A DNA stretch of 9,971 nucleotides from a bacterium (GCA_030428825.1 JAUIEL010000212.1:1-9971), one strand, 5' to 3'. Shown: positions 1 to 7,616, counted from the first letter of the stretch. The notes: generated by a model from the letters alone, not told the origin. Made by a program: numbers and translations.

Positions 1-381
1 CGGCCTCGGGCTGCCGGTCGGGCTCCACCTCCTCGCCGAGGTCGGTGTCTTCTCCATCGCCCAGGTGCTCGCCGGTCGTCTCGGCAAGACCCCGGTCGCC
101 GCCCACCAGGTCGTCGGGTCGCTCTCGACGACCGCCAGCGCGACGATCCGCCCGCTCATGGTCGCGGGGCCGATCGAGCGCCACTCGAGCGTCTGCATCC
201 AGGCGTCCGGGAGGAGACCCGGCGCGGGGGGCGCCGCCTCCGCGGCCGCTCCGCTCGGCCGATCCGACGCGCCCGGGGCCTTCTCGACGCCCGTCGCGGC
301 GTCGTTCTCGCTCGCGATCGCGCTCGGGACGAGGATCGCCGCGACGCACGACGCGCGGACGATCGAACGGATGATCGACAT
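1..381 (-). CDS. Secreted BNR/sortilin-like beta-propeller protein, N-terminal part only
   Basis: The start ATG at 381-379 follows a strong Shine-Dalgarno sequence. The N-terminus has a hydrophobic export signal (MSIIRSIVRASCVAAILVPS, followed by AIAS) that probably ends after AIAS, then a linker rich in Ala, Pro and Gly. Around residues 66-98 come LEWRSIGPATMSGRI and VALAVVESDPTTWWAAT, the typical opening of the VPS10/sortilin-like, Asp-box beta-propeller family. The complete paralogue at 4479-7616 has the related LEWRLIGPFRGGRS. The next expected element, a G-G-x-W-K-T blade strand followed by an Asp box, is absent. From about position 95 downward the frame stays open to the window edge but is antisense to a MATE fragment. 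The homologous part is therefore about 93-381, and the rest is probably foreign. Function of this family in bacteria is not settled; it is extracytoplasmic. Confidence 0.6.
   Translation of the reverse strand, partial: MSIIRSIVRASCVAAILVPSAIASENDAATGVEKAPGASDRPSGAAAEAAPPAPGLLPDAWMQTLEWRSIGPATMSGRIVALAVVESDPTTWWAATGVLPRRPASTWAMEKTPTSARRWSPTGSPRP
2..115 (+). pseudogene. MATE-family efflux transporter, internal fragment (cut by window edge and by a junction)
   Basis: Read from base 2, this stretch encodes LGLPVGLHLLAEVGVFS, then a hydrophobic run, then AGRLGKTPVAAHQVV. This matches the second-half core of MATE (NorM-like) multidrug/Na+ or H+ antiporters, where an LGLP segment, a conserved E-V-x-x-F and an LG-x-x-x-x-AAHQ motif occur in this order and spacing. 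After AAHQVV the frame stays open but stops resembling a membrane protein: it becomes rich in Ser, Arg, Gly and Pro, and antisense to a convincing secreted protein on the other strand. A MATE protein is normally about 450 residues, so only about 38 remain here. It is either the edge of a real gene joined to foreign sequence by rearrangement or an assembly chimera. The family call rests on motif recognition only. Confidence 0.6.
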
Positions 382-384
382 GGA

Positions 385-394
385 CCTCTCCTCC
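385..394 (-). promoter_or_regulatory. Ribosome binding site of the left BNR gene
   Basis: On the minus strand the sequence GGAGGAGAGG lies 3 bases upstream of the ATG at 381, with the GGAGG core at 9-13 bases. It is among the strongest Shine-Dalgarno matches in the window and fixes the start of the minus-strand gene. Confidence 0.7.
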
Positions 395-404
395 GGGGAC
401 GCGG

Positions 405-431
405 CCGGACCGCCACGAGCGGGCGGTCCGG
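405..431. promoter_or_regulatory. Perfect 10-bp inverted repeat in the leader of the left BNR gene
   Basis: The arms CCGGACCGCC (405-414) and GGCGGTCCGG (422-431) are exact reverse complements around a 7-base spacer. The repeat lies between the predicted -10 box at 450-455 and the start codon at 381. In RNA it would form a stable hairpin about 10 bases upstream of the ribosome binding site; in DNA it could be an operator. Its placement just downstream of a promoter suggests a regulatory role, but no function can be read from sequence alone. Confidence 0.45.
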
Positions 432-449
432 GAGCAGCGCGGGAGGTCG

Positions 450-479
450 AGCGTACGAGGGACTCGGCGAAGCCGTCAA
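450..479 (-). promoter_or_regulatory. Sigma-70-type promoter for the left BNR gene
   Basis: On the minus strand TTGACG (positions 479-474) is followed after 18 bases by TACGCT (455-450). The -35 box matches five of six consensus bases, and the -10 box keeps the key T, A and final T. Transcription would start near 442 and give a leader of about 60 nt containing the inverted repeat at 405-431. It is the best two-box promoter I found in the window. Confidence 0.5.
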
Positions 480-646
480 GCGAAGCCGACGGGCGGCGGC
501 CGGCGCACGGGACGTCGCCGAGCGACACCCCGCGGCGGGCGCCCCGTCGCCCACGGCTCGAGACCGAGGTCCGTCGCGCCCCGCGCGTCCGCCGGGATCG
601 GCGAGAATGGGTGAACCGAATCCACGCCCCGCGGCAACGGACCGAC

Positions 647-3247
647 ATGATCCCCGAGGCGCTGCTCCGAGAGACCGAATCGCTCCGCGCGCTCGCCCGG
701 GGACTGCTCGGGGAGGACGCCGACGACGCGGTGCAGGACGGTTTCGTCGCGTGGCTCGAGAAGGCTCCGTCCGCGCTCGAACGCCCCGGCGGATGGCTGT
801 CGTCGGTCGTCCGCAACCTCTCCCTCCACCGGCTGCGAACCGACCGCCGCCGCCGCGCGCGCGAGCGGACGGCGGCCGCGCCCCACGTCCCGGCGGCGCC
901 GGACGAGCTCGCGGCGCGCAGGGAGACGATCGAGGCGCTCGTCGCCGCGCTCTTCTCCCTCCCCGAGCCGTCCCGTGAGGCGGTGCTCCTCCGTTACCTG
1001 GAGGACCGACCGCCCCGGGAGATCGCGCGACGCCTCGGCGTCCCGGTCGAGACGGTCCGGACCCGGATCAAGCGGGGGCTCGCCACGCTGCGCGCTCGTC
1101 TCGACGCCGAGCACGACGGAGACCGGCGCGCTTGGGCGGGCGCGCTCGCCGGCGCGTTCGGCGTCCCGCCCGCCCCCGCCGTCTCGACGACCCTCCTCGG
1201 AGCGCTCGCCATGGGAACGACCGCCCGCGTCCTCCTCTCCGGCGCCGCGCTCGTCCTCCTCGCGATCCCCGTCGCTCGACACCTCGCGGAGCCTCCCCCC
1301 GCGCCGCCTGCGAACGATGCGGGGGGCGCGCGCGCCCCGTCGGTCGTCGCGGAGCCGGACGAACCGTCGCCGGAGACCGAGCGCGAAACGGCCACGTCAC
1401 GCGACGTCGCACGGACCGCCCGCGACGAGACCGAGGGTTCCGCGTGGTCGATCCGCGGCCGCGTCCTCGGCGAGGACGGACGGCCGGTCGGCGGGGCGAC
1501 GATCGCGTTCGTCGGTTCGCGCGGAGACGACGAGCGTCCGCTCGGTCGCGCGACGAGCGACGAGGACGGAGAGTACGAGGTCGACCTCGGGCCCGCGATC
1601 CGGTCACTCGCCCCGCTCGATCGGCGGACGCATCGCCTGGAGGCGCGCGCGCAGGGGCCGGATGGGGCTCGGGGCGCCGCTTTCCTCCGGGGCACGCTGA
1701 CCGACGGCGGGGACTTCGCCGCCGCCGACCTCGTGCTCCGCTCTCCCGGACCCCGGCTGCGCGGACGGATCGTCGACGCGACCGGCGCGCCGGTCGAGGG
1801 AGCGGAGGTCGGCCTCGCCCGGCCCGGCTCCGCCGCGACGGCGTGGAACGCGCGAAGCGACGGCGACGGGCGGTACGCGTTGGAGGTGCGCGAGGCGGGG
1901 ACGTTCGTGGTGCGGGCCGTCGCGGCGGACCGCGGCGTCGGCGACTCCGGGCCGCTCGACCTCGTTCCCGATCGCGAACTCTCGTCGCCCGACGTCGTGG
2001 TGGACGCGCCGCGCTCGCTCTCCGGCCGAGCGGTCCTGCCGGACGGGTCGCCGGCCGCCGCGCTCCGGATCACCGCGGTCCCGGACGGCGACGACCTGCT
2101 GCCGAACGGGACTCGCCGGAACCGAGTCCTCCCCGAGACGGCCGCCGACGCGGAGCCGATCGAGGACGAAGTCGCCCGCGCGGAGGCGGCCGGGCTTCCT
2201 CCGTGGTTGGTGACGGATCCGGGACGGCGCGTCTCGCCGGTCACGACCGGTCCGGACGGCGCCTTCGAGTTCCGCGGGCTGGTCCCGGGCCGTTACCGGC
2301 TCGCGTGCGACGCCGAGCGGATCGACGGCGACGCCGACGTCCCCGTCGCGACGGGGACCGACGGGATCCACGTGGTCGTGAAGCGGTTCCGCCTCGTCCT
2401 CCGCGTCTCCGATCCGGGCGGTCGAGCGATCGAAGGCGCGGTCGTCGCGCTCCGCCGCGGCGACGGCGTCGTGCCGACCTACGGGGGCGACCGGCGCGGC
2501 GAGCTCCGGGTCCTGCGCGTCGTCCCGGGCGAGAACGTCGTCGGGGTCCTGGCGCCCGGGTTCCTCCCCGCGGAGCGGGCGTACGCCGTCGGTCCGGACG
2601 ACCACGAGACGCGGGACGAGATCGTCCTCTCCCGGCTCGGGGACGCGTCGGGCGCGCTCGAGCCGGTGCTGCTCGACCCCGACGGGAATCGCCTCGACAC
2701 GTGTCGCGCGACGCTGGCCACCCCGCGGCTCGGGCGCTTCGTCCCCGGCTGTCACCTCATGACGCCGGACGGCGACGGACTCCTCCGCGGCCTGCCGCCG
2801 GGGGAGTGGCGTCTCTCGATCGTCCCCGGCCGACCGGTCGACGAGGAGGATCTCACCGAGACCGGCTGGTTCCCGGTGACCGTCGACGCGACCGTGGTCG
2901 CCGGGGAGACCGTCCGGATCGAGGTGCGGGTCCGGCCGGCGGCGGTCGTGCGGCTGACCGTCCGGTGCGAGGGCGACTCGCCCCCGTTCGTGCGCGTGAC
3001 GTCGATCACGGCGCGGCGCGGGGCGCTGCCGCCGGTCGACCTCGGGAACGTGCGGACGCACTTCGACGACCGCATCGAATGGGGCTTCCTCTTCCCCGGC
3101 CGACCCGGCCGTCCCGCTCGTTCCCGCCTCGAGCCGGGGGTCTGGACCCTCCGGCTGGTCACCGACGGTTTCCAGCCCGCGGAGACCGTCGCCGTCCTCG
3201 GATCCGGCGCCGTGAACGAGGTCGAATGGACGCTCCGGGGGCCGTGA
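647..3247 (+). CDS. ECF sigma factor with transmembrane helix and carboxypeptidase-regulatory-like external domains
   Basis: This 866-residue protein begins as a sigma-70 family ECF factor. Region 2 spans about residues 8-70, with DADDAVQDGFVAWL at 24-37 and GGWLSSVVRNLSLHRLR at 48-64. Region 4 spans about 95-152, with LPEPSREAVLLRYLE at 105-119 and a helix-turn-helix around 122-147 (PPREIARRLGVPVETVRTRI). A hydrophobic helix at about 190-209 should cross the inner membrane. The rest is Thr/Pro/Glu-rich linker and beta-sandwich repeats of the carboxypeptidase regulatory-like type, each with a G-R-V-x-x-x-D-G-x-P-V-x-G-A pattern, starting near residues 269, 371, 459 and 584. Plain ECF factors are about 200 residues, so some 650 are added. 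The inferred topology is sigma domain inside, repeats outside, tethered until released by proteolysis or acting at the membrane. Start 647 is chosen because the protein then opens like other ECF factors; its ribosome binding site is weak, and GTG at 611 is a possible alternative. The frame is open back to position 65, but that part is antisense to the left BNR gene and not credible. Confidence 0.85.
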   Translation: MIPEALLRETESLRALARGLLGEDADDAVQDGFVAWLEKAPSALERPGGWLSSVVRNLSLHRLRTDRRRRARERTAAAPHVPAAPDELAARRETIEALVAALFSLPEPSREAVLLRYLEDRPPREIARRLGVPVETVRTRIKRGLATLRARLDAEHDGDRRAWAGALAGAFGVPPAPAVSTTLLGALAMGTTARVLLSGAALVLLAIPVARHLAEPPPAPPANDAGGARAPSVVAEPDEPSPETERETATSRDVARTARDETEGSAWSIRGRVLGEDGRPVGGATIAFVGSRGDDERPLGRATSDEDGEYEVDLGPAIRSLAPLDRRTHRLEARAQGPDGARGAAFLRGTLTDGGDFAAADLVLRSPGPRLRGRIVDATGAPVEGAEVGLARPGSAATAWNARSDGDGRYALEVREAGTFVVRAVAADRGVGDSGPLDLVPDRELSSPDVVVDAPRSLSGRAVLPDGSPAAALRITAVPDGDDLLPNGTRRNRVLPETAADAEPIEDEVARAEAAGLPPWLVTDPGRRVSPVTTGPDGAFEFRGLVPGRYRLACDAERIDGDADVPVATGTDGIHVVVKRFRLVLRVSDPGGRAIEGAVVALRRGDGVVPTYGGDRRGELRVLRVVPGENVVGVLAPGFLPAERAYAVGPDDHETRDEIVLSRLGDASGALEPVLLDPDGNRLDTCRATLATPRLGRFVPGCHLMTPDGDGLLRGLPPGEWRLSIVPGRPVDEEDLTETGWFPVTVDATVVAGETVRIEVRVRPAAVVRLTVRCEGDSPPFVRVTSITARRGALPPVDLGNVRTHFDDRIEWGFLFPGRPGRPARSRLEPGVWTLRLVTDGFQPAETVAVLGSGAVNEVEWTLRGP

Positions 3248-3270
3248 GCGGACCGGCCTCGACTCCAAAA

Positions 3271-3295
3271 TACGGACGCGCGAGCCGCGGCCGTA
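3271..3295 (+). terminator. Hairpin downstream of the sigma factor gene
   Basis: Arms TACGGACGCG (3271-3280) and CGCGGCCGTA (3286-3295) pair over 10 positions with one A-G mismatch around the loop CGAGC. It begins 24 bases after the stop codon of the sigma factor gene. There is no clear T-tract after it, so it may be a weak or U-tract-less terminator, or a structure in the leader of the desaturase gene. The rest of the 3248-3401 spacer shows only a few A/T-richer patches (CCAAAATACG, GAATTGATTTG), with no convincing two-box promoter. Confidence 0.4.
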
Positions 3296-3401
3296 AGTCT
3301 CGTTCTCGAAACACCATGGAGATTCCGGTCCAGTCGTTGTCGGCGGGCGACCGAGAATTGATTTGGCGCACGAAGCCGGATCCTCCAAAGTGCGCCGGCC
3401 C

Positions 3402-4433
3402 ATGACCGGACCCGAACCGACTCTCTGCGCCGAAGAGGTCGCGCGCGACCTCGCCCCGTTCGCCCACTCCGACCCGCGGCGGAGCTGGTTCCAGCTCGCG
3501 CTGACCGTGGTCCTCTTCCTCGTCTCGTGGACGCTCTCCGCGCTGGCGTTCGTGCAGTTCGGGTACCTCGCCGCGCTCTTGTTCGCGATCCCGACCGCCG
3601 GCATGGTCCTCCGGCTGTTCATGATCCAGCACGACTGCGGGCACGGCGCGTTCTTCCGCGGCAGCCGCCTGAACGACGGCGTCGGCCGGTTCGTCAGCCT
3701 GCTGACGATGATCCCGTACGACACCTGGCGGAAGACCCACTCGGCCCATCACGCGTCGTCGGGGAACCTCGGCCGACGCGGCGTCGGCGACATCGTCACC
3801 ATGACGGTCGAGGAGTTCGAGAAGGCGAGCCCGTCGAAGCGGTTCTTCTACCGCATCTACCGGAACCCGGTCATCTTCCTCCTCCTCGGGCCGGTCTACT
3901 ACTTCGTCTGGAAGATGCGTCTGCCGCAGACCCACGAGACGCCCTGGAAGGGGAACATCGTCAGCGTCACGGCGACGAACGTCTGCGCGGCGCTCGCGCT
4001 GTGGGGCGCGGCCTCGGTGTTCGGCTGGGCGGCGACGCTGGCGGTCCACGCCACGGTGCTGTTCCTGGTCGGCGCGGTCGGTCTCTGGCTCTTCTTCGTC
4101 CAGCACCAGTTCGAGACCGCGTACTGGCGCAAGGCGGACGACTGGACGTTCCACGAGGCGGCGCTGCTCAGCAGCTCGTACTTCCACTTCCCGCAGCCGC
4201 TGCGGTGGTTCACCGCGAACATCGGCATCCACCACGTCCACCACCTCTGCAGCCGGATCCCGTTCTACCACCTGCCCGAGTGCCTGAAGGTCCGGCCCGA
4301 GCTCGCGCAGCTCAACCGGTTCCGCACGCGCGAGACGTTCCGGATGCTGAACCTCGCCCTCTGGGACGAGGACGCCGGACAGATGGTCACGTTCCGGGCC
4401 GCCCGCGAGCGAGGCCTGCGCGCCGCCGGCTGA
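3402..4433 (+). CDS. Membrane fatty acid (acyl-lipid) desaturase
   Basis: The 343-residue integral membrane enzyme carries the three histidine boxes that bind the di-iron centre in membrane desaturases: HDCGH at 77-81, HSAHH at 113-117 and HHVHH at 277-281. Hydrophobic segments lie at about 31-52, 54-74, 155-167 and in the 190s-230s. SSGNLGRRGVGDI after box two is typical of the omega-6/delta-12 branch (DesA/FAD2-like). By family knowledge it uses oxygen and electrons from a ferredoxin or cytochrome to place a double bond in lipid-bound acyl chains, making the membrane more fluid; the exact position of the double bond cannot be read here. Start 3402 is the ATG closest to the conserved part; GTG 3390 or TTG 3363 are in frame, and no strong ribosome binding site decides between them. 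The next gene begins 45 bp downstream on the same strand, so co-transcription is possible. Confidence 0.88.
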   Translation: MTGPEPTLCAEEVARDLAPFAHSDPRRSWFQLALTVVLFLVSWTLSALAFVQFGYLAALLFAIPTAGMVLRLFMIQHDCGHGAFFRGSRLNDGVGRFVSLLTMIPYDTWRKTHSAHHASSGNLGRRGVGDIVTMTVEEFEKASPSKRFFYRIYRNPVIFLLLGPVYYFVWKMRLPQTHETPWKGNIVSVTATNVCAALALWGAASVFGWAATLAVHATVLFLVGAVGLWLFFVQHQFETAYWRKADDWTFHEAALLSSSYFHFPQPLRWFTANIGIHHVHHLCSRIPFYHLPECLKVRPELAQLNRFRTRETFRMLNLALWDEDAGQMVTFRAARERGLRAAG

Positions 4434-4444
4434 CGTCGCGCCGC

Positions 4445-4450
4445 TACGAT
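4445..4450 (+). promoter_or_regulatory. Possible -10 box of the large BNR gene
   Basis: TACGAT, in the context GCTACGATGGC, lies 28 bases before the start codon at 4479. It keeps four of six -10 consensus bases, including the critical first TA and final T. No -35 box at the right spacing is seen. Similar hexamers stand before two other starts (TAGGAT at 8969, GAGAAT at 603), so the gene may have its own promoter rather than depend on the desaturase transcript. Confidence 0.25.
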
Positions 4451-4468
4451 GGCGACCCCGCTCCCGCC

Positions 4469-4473
4469 GGAGG
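4469..4473 (+). promoter_or_regulatory. Ribosome binding site of the large BNR gene
   Basis: GGAGG lies 5 bases before the ATG at 4479. It shows that this ATG, not the in-frame ATG at 4449, is the start, because the upstream one would place the site inside the coding region and add ten residues before the signal peptide. Confidence 0.7.
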
Positions 4474-4478
4474 TCGCC

Positions 4479-7400
4479 ATGATCGCTCGCCCGCTCCCGC
4501 TCCTCGCCGCCCTCCTCCTCCCGCCGCTCGCGACGTCCCCGTCGTTCGCGGCGCCCGCCGAGGACGACGCCGCACCGGCGATGCCCGAAGCGCTGCTGGA
4601 GACGCTCGAGTGGCGCCTGATCGGGCCGTTCCGGGGCGGGCGCTCGTGCGCGGTCGCCGGCATCCCGTCGCAGCGCGACACGTACTACTTCGGGAGCTGC
4701 GGGGGCGGGGTCTGGAAGACCCGGGACGGCGGGCGGCGGTGGGAGAACGTGTCGGACGGCTTCTTCGGGGGCTCCATCGGGGCGGTCGCCGTGAGCGCGT
4801 GGGATCCGAACGTCGTCTACGCCGGCGGGGGCGAGAAGACGGTCCGCGGGAACGTCTCGTCGGGCGACGGGATCTGGCGCTCGGTCGACGCGGGCGCGAC
4901 CTGGACGCACGTCGGACTCGAGGACTCGCGTCACGTGGCGCGGATCCGCATCCATCCGCGCGACCCGGACACGGCGTGGGTCGCGGCGATGGGCCACCTC
5001 TCCGGCCCGAACGAGACGCGCGGCGTCTACAAGACGACGGACGGCGGCGAGACCTGGCGACGCGTGCTGTTCGTGAACGAGCACGCCGGCGCGGTCGACC
5101 TCTGCCTCGACCCGACGAATCCGCGCGTCCTGTACGCGACGACCTGGCGGTTCGTCCGGACGCCGTACTCGCTCGAGAGCGGCGGCGAGGGGTCGGGCCT
5201 CTGGAAGTCGACCGACGGCGGCGAGACGTGGACCGAGCTGACCGGGAACGACGGGCTCCCCGAGGAGGGGCCGTTCGGGATCGGCGGCGTGACCGTCTCC
5301 CCCGCCGACCCGCGGCGCGTCTACGCGATCCTCGAACACGAGAAGGGCGGCGTCTTCCGGTCGGACGACGCGGGCGAGACGTGGCGGCGCGTGAACGACG
5401 AGCGGAACCTCCGCCAGCGCGCGTGGTACTACTCGAGGATCGAGGCCGACCCGAAGGACGCCGACGTCGTGTACGTCCTGAACGTCCGGTTCTGGCGCTC
5501 GAAGGACGGCGGGAAGTCGTTCGAGTCGATCCGCACGCCGCACAGCGACAACCACGACCTCTGGATCGACCCCGCGGACCCCGACCGGATGATCGAGGCG
5601 AACGACGGCGGCGCGAACGTGTCGCTCGACGGCGGCCGGACGTGGACCGCGCAGGACGGGCAGCCGACGGCGCAGTTCTACCGCGTGACGACCGACACCC
5701 ACTTCCCGTACCGGATCTACGGCGCGCAGCAGGACAACTCGACGGTCCGGATCGCGTCCCGCACCGACCGCGGCTCGATCGGCGAGCGGGACTGGGAGCC
5801 GACCGCGGGGGGCGAGTCGGGGCACCTCGCGCCACACCCGCTCGACCCGGAGATCGTCTACGGCGGCTCGTACGGCGGCGACCTGAGCCGCGTGAACCAC
5901 CGGACCGGCGAGCGGCGCGCCGTCGACGTCTGGCCCGACAACCCGATGGGCTGGGGGGCGGCGGACCTGAAGTACCGCTTCCAGTGGAACTTCCCGATCT
6001 TCTTCTCGCCGCACGACCCGGACACGCTCTACGCCGCCGGCAACGTCCTGTTCCGGACCGTCAACGAGGGACAGACCTGGCACGCGATCTCTCCCGACCT
6101 GACGCGCGACGACGCGACGAAGCAGGGGCCGTCGGGCGGGCCGATCACGAAGGACAACACGAGCGTCGAGTACTACTGCACGATCTTCGCCGCGCTCGAG
6201 TCGCCGCACGAGCCGGGCGCCCTCTGGTGCGGGTCCGACGACGGCCTCGTCCACGTCAGCCGCGACGGCGGGGCGAACTGGAACGACGTCACGCCGGCCT
6301 CGATGCCGGAGTGGACGCAGGTCAACTCGATCGAGGCCCACCCGTTCGAGCCGGGCGGCCTCTACCTCGCCGGGACGCGGTACAAGCTCGACGACCTCGA
6401 GCCGTACCTCTACCGCACCACCGACCACGGCGACACGTGGACCCGCATCGACGGGGGGATCGATCGGACGGAGTTCACGCGCGTCGTCCGCGCCGACCCG
6501 GTGCGGCGCGGCCTGCTGTACGCGGGGACCGAGAGGGGGGTCTGGATCTCGTTCGACGACGGCCGCCGGTGGCAGCGGCTCGGGGGCGGCCTCCCGATCG
6601 TCCCGATCACCGACCTCGCGGTGAAGGAGGGGGACCTCGTCGCCGCGACCCAGGGGCGGGCGTTCTGGGTGCTCGACGACCTCGCGCACCTGCGGCAGCT
6701 CGCGCCGGAGCAGGCGGAGGCGGCGTGGACGCTGTTCGACCCCGAGCCGGTCTGGCGAATGCGCGGCCGGTCGTTCGGGCGCGGCGGCACGTCGGGGAGG
6801 AACCCGCCCGCCGGCGCCGTCGTCCGCTTCCACGCCGCCGCCGCCCCGGAGGAGGGCGCGGACGTCACGCTCGAGATCGCCGGCGAGGACGGCGTGGTGC
6901 TCCGCCGCTGGTCGACGAAAGGCGACGGCGGCGACGGCGCCCCGGGGAAGCTCGAGGTGAAGGAGGGGATGAACCGGTTCGAGTGGGACCTCTCGGTCGA
7001 CGGGGCGAAGCGGGTCGACGGGATGATCCTCTGGGGCGGCCGGTTGTCGGGGCCGCGGGTGCCGCCGGGCCGGTACACGGTCCGGCTGATCGCGCCGGAC
7101 GGCGCGTACGAGGCGCCGCTCGAGATCCGGCGGGACCCCCGAAGCGAGGCGACGGCGGCCGACACGCGCGCCCAGTTCTCCTTCCTGATCGAGTGCCGCG
7201 ACACCCTGACCGCGGCGCACCGGGCGATCGAGCGGATCCGGACGGTCCGGGGCCAGATCGACGCCGCGCTCGGCCGCGCGGGCGAGGCGGCCGACGCGCT
7301 GAAGGAGACGGCCGATCCGTTGAAGCGCGACCTGACCGCGATCGAGGAGGCGCTCTACCAGACGAGGAACCGGTCGCCGCAGGACCCGCTCAACTTCCCG

Positions 7401-7616
7401 ATCCGGCTGAACAACAAGCTCGCCGCGCTGGCGGGTCTGGTCGCGTCGAGCGGCGACTACCGCCCGACCGACCAGCAGGTCGCGGTGCGGGAGGAGCTGA
7501 CCGCGGCGATCGAGGACCAGCTCGATCGACTGCGCGAGATCGAGACCGAAGACCTCCCCCGGTTCAACGAGGCGGTCGCCGCCGCCGGGGTGCCGGCGGT
7601 GACGACCGAACTCTGA
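4479..7616 (+). CDS. Large secreted sortilin/VPS10-like BNR (Asp-box) beta-propeller protein
   Basis: The product has 1045 residues. A signal peptide (MIARPLPLLAALLLPPLA, then TSPSFA) probably ends at residue 24. About eleven Asp boxes of the S/T-x-D-x-G-x-x-W type lie between residues 80 and 698, for example KTRDGGRRW, KTTDGGETW, KSTDGGETW, VSLDGGRTW, RTTDHGDTW and the last, ISFDDGRRW. This number fits two stacked propellers, as in the VPS10/sortilin-like family of BNR proteins. Between about 740 and 875 lies a beta-sandwich-like region with MNRFEWDLSVDG and PPGRYTVRL, followed by a charged helical domain at about 895-1040. The family is often named glycosyl hydrolase or exo-sialidase-like after its Asp boxes, but these are structural, and I see no catalytic set, so enzyme activity is not claimed. 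It acts outside the cytoplasm. The left-end gene encodes a paralogue with a closely similar propeller start. A strong terminator-like palindrome follows the stop codon. Confidence 0.85.
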   Translation: MIARPLPLLAALLLPPLATSPSFAAPAEDDAAPAMPEALLETLEWRLIGPFRGGRSCAVAGIPSQRDTYYFGSCGGGVWKTRDGGRRWENVSDGFFGGSIGAVAVSAWDPNVVYAGGGEKTVRGNVSSGDGIWRSVDAGATWTHVGLEDSRHVARIRIHPRDPDTAWVAAMGHLSGPNETRGVYKTTDGGETWRRVLFVNEHAGAVDLCLDPTNPRVLYATTWRFVRTPYSLESGGEGSGLWKSTDGGETWTELTGNDGLPEEGPFGIGGVTVSPADPRRVYAILEHEKGGVFRSDDAGETWRRVNDERNLRQRAWYYSRIEADPKDADVVYVLNVRFWRSKDGGKSFESIRTPHSDNHDLWIDPADPDRMIEANDGGANVSLDGGRTWTAQDGQPTAQFYRVTTDTHFPYRIYGAQQDNSTVRIASRTDRGSIGERDWEPTAGGESGHLAPHPLDPEIVYGGSYGGDLSRVNHRTGERRAVDVWPDNPMGWGAADLKYRFQWNFPIFFSPHDPDTLYAAGNVLFRTVNEGQTWHAISPDLTRDDATKQGPSGGPITKDNTSVEYYCTIFAALESPHEPGALWCGSDDGLVHVSRDGGANWNDVTPASMPEWTQVNSIEAHPFEPGGLYLAGTRYKLDDLEPYLYRTTDHGDTWTRIDGGIDRTEFTRVVRADPVRRGLLYAGTERGVWISFDDGRRWQRLGGGLPIVPITDLAVKEGDLVAATQGRAFWVLDDLAHLRQLAPEQAEAAWTLFDPEPVWRMRGRSFGRGGTSGRNPPAGAVVRFHAAAAPEEGADVTLEIAGEDGVVLRRWSTKGDGGDGAPGKLEVKEGMNRFEWDLSVDGAKRVDGMILWGGRLSGPRVPPGRYTVRLIAPDGAYEAPLEIRRDPRSEATAADTRAQFSFLIECRDTLTAAHRAIERIRTVRGQIDAALGRAGEAADALKETADPLKRDLTAIEEALYQTRNRSPQDPLNFPIRLNNKLAALAGLVASSGDYRPTDQQVAVREELTAAIEDQLDRLREIETEDLPRFNEAVAAAGVPAVTTEL

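Noticed and set aside
65..646. In-frame N-terminal extension of the sigma factor ORF
   Set aside because: The extension begins inside MATE-like sequence, is antisense to a gene with its own signal peptide, promoter and ribosome binding site, and adds Arg/Pro/Ala-rich low-complexity sequence before a normal ECF start.
994..3724. Long minus-strand open frames opposite the sigma factor gene
   Set aside because: They mirror the coding frame and have low-complexity Ser/Arg/Pro composition with no recognisable domain or ribosome binding site.
4449..4478. Upstream ATG as start of the large BNR gene
   Set aside because: The GGAGG site at 4469-4473 lies inside this extension and fits the ATG at 4479, which begins directly with a signal peptide.
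5030..5390. Repeated GACGGCGGCGAGAC(G/C)TGG words as possible DNA repeats
   Set aside because: They are the codons of successive Asp boxes (D-G-G-E-T-W) in the BNR protein and are explained by protein repeats.
3159..7220. 1353-codon open frame on the minus strand
   Set aside because: It lies antisense to the desaturase and BNR genes, is composed mainly of R, P, A, V, E and D with no domain, and is explained by the scarcity of stop codons in GC-rich DNA.
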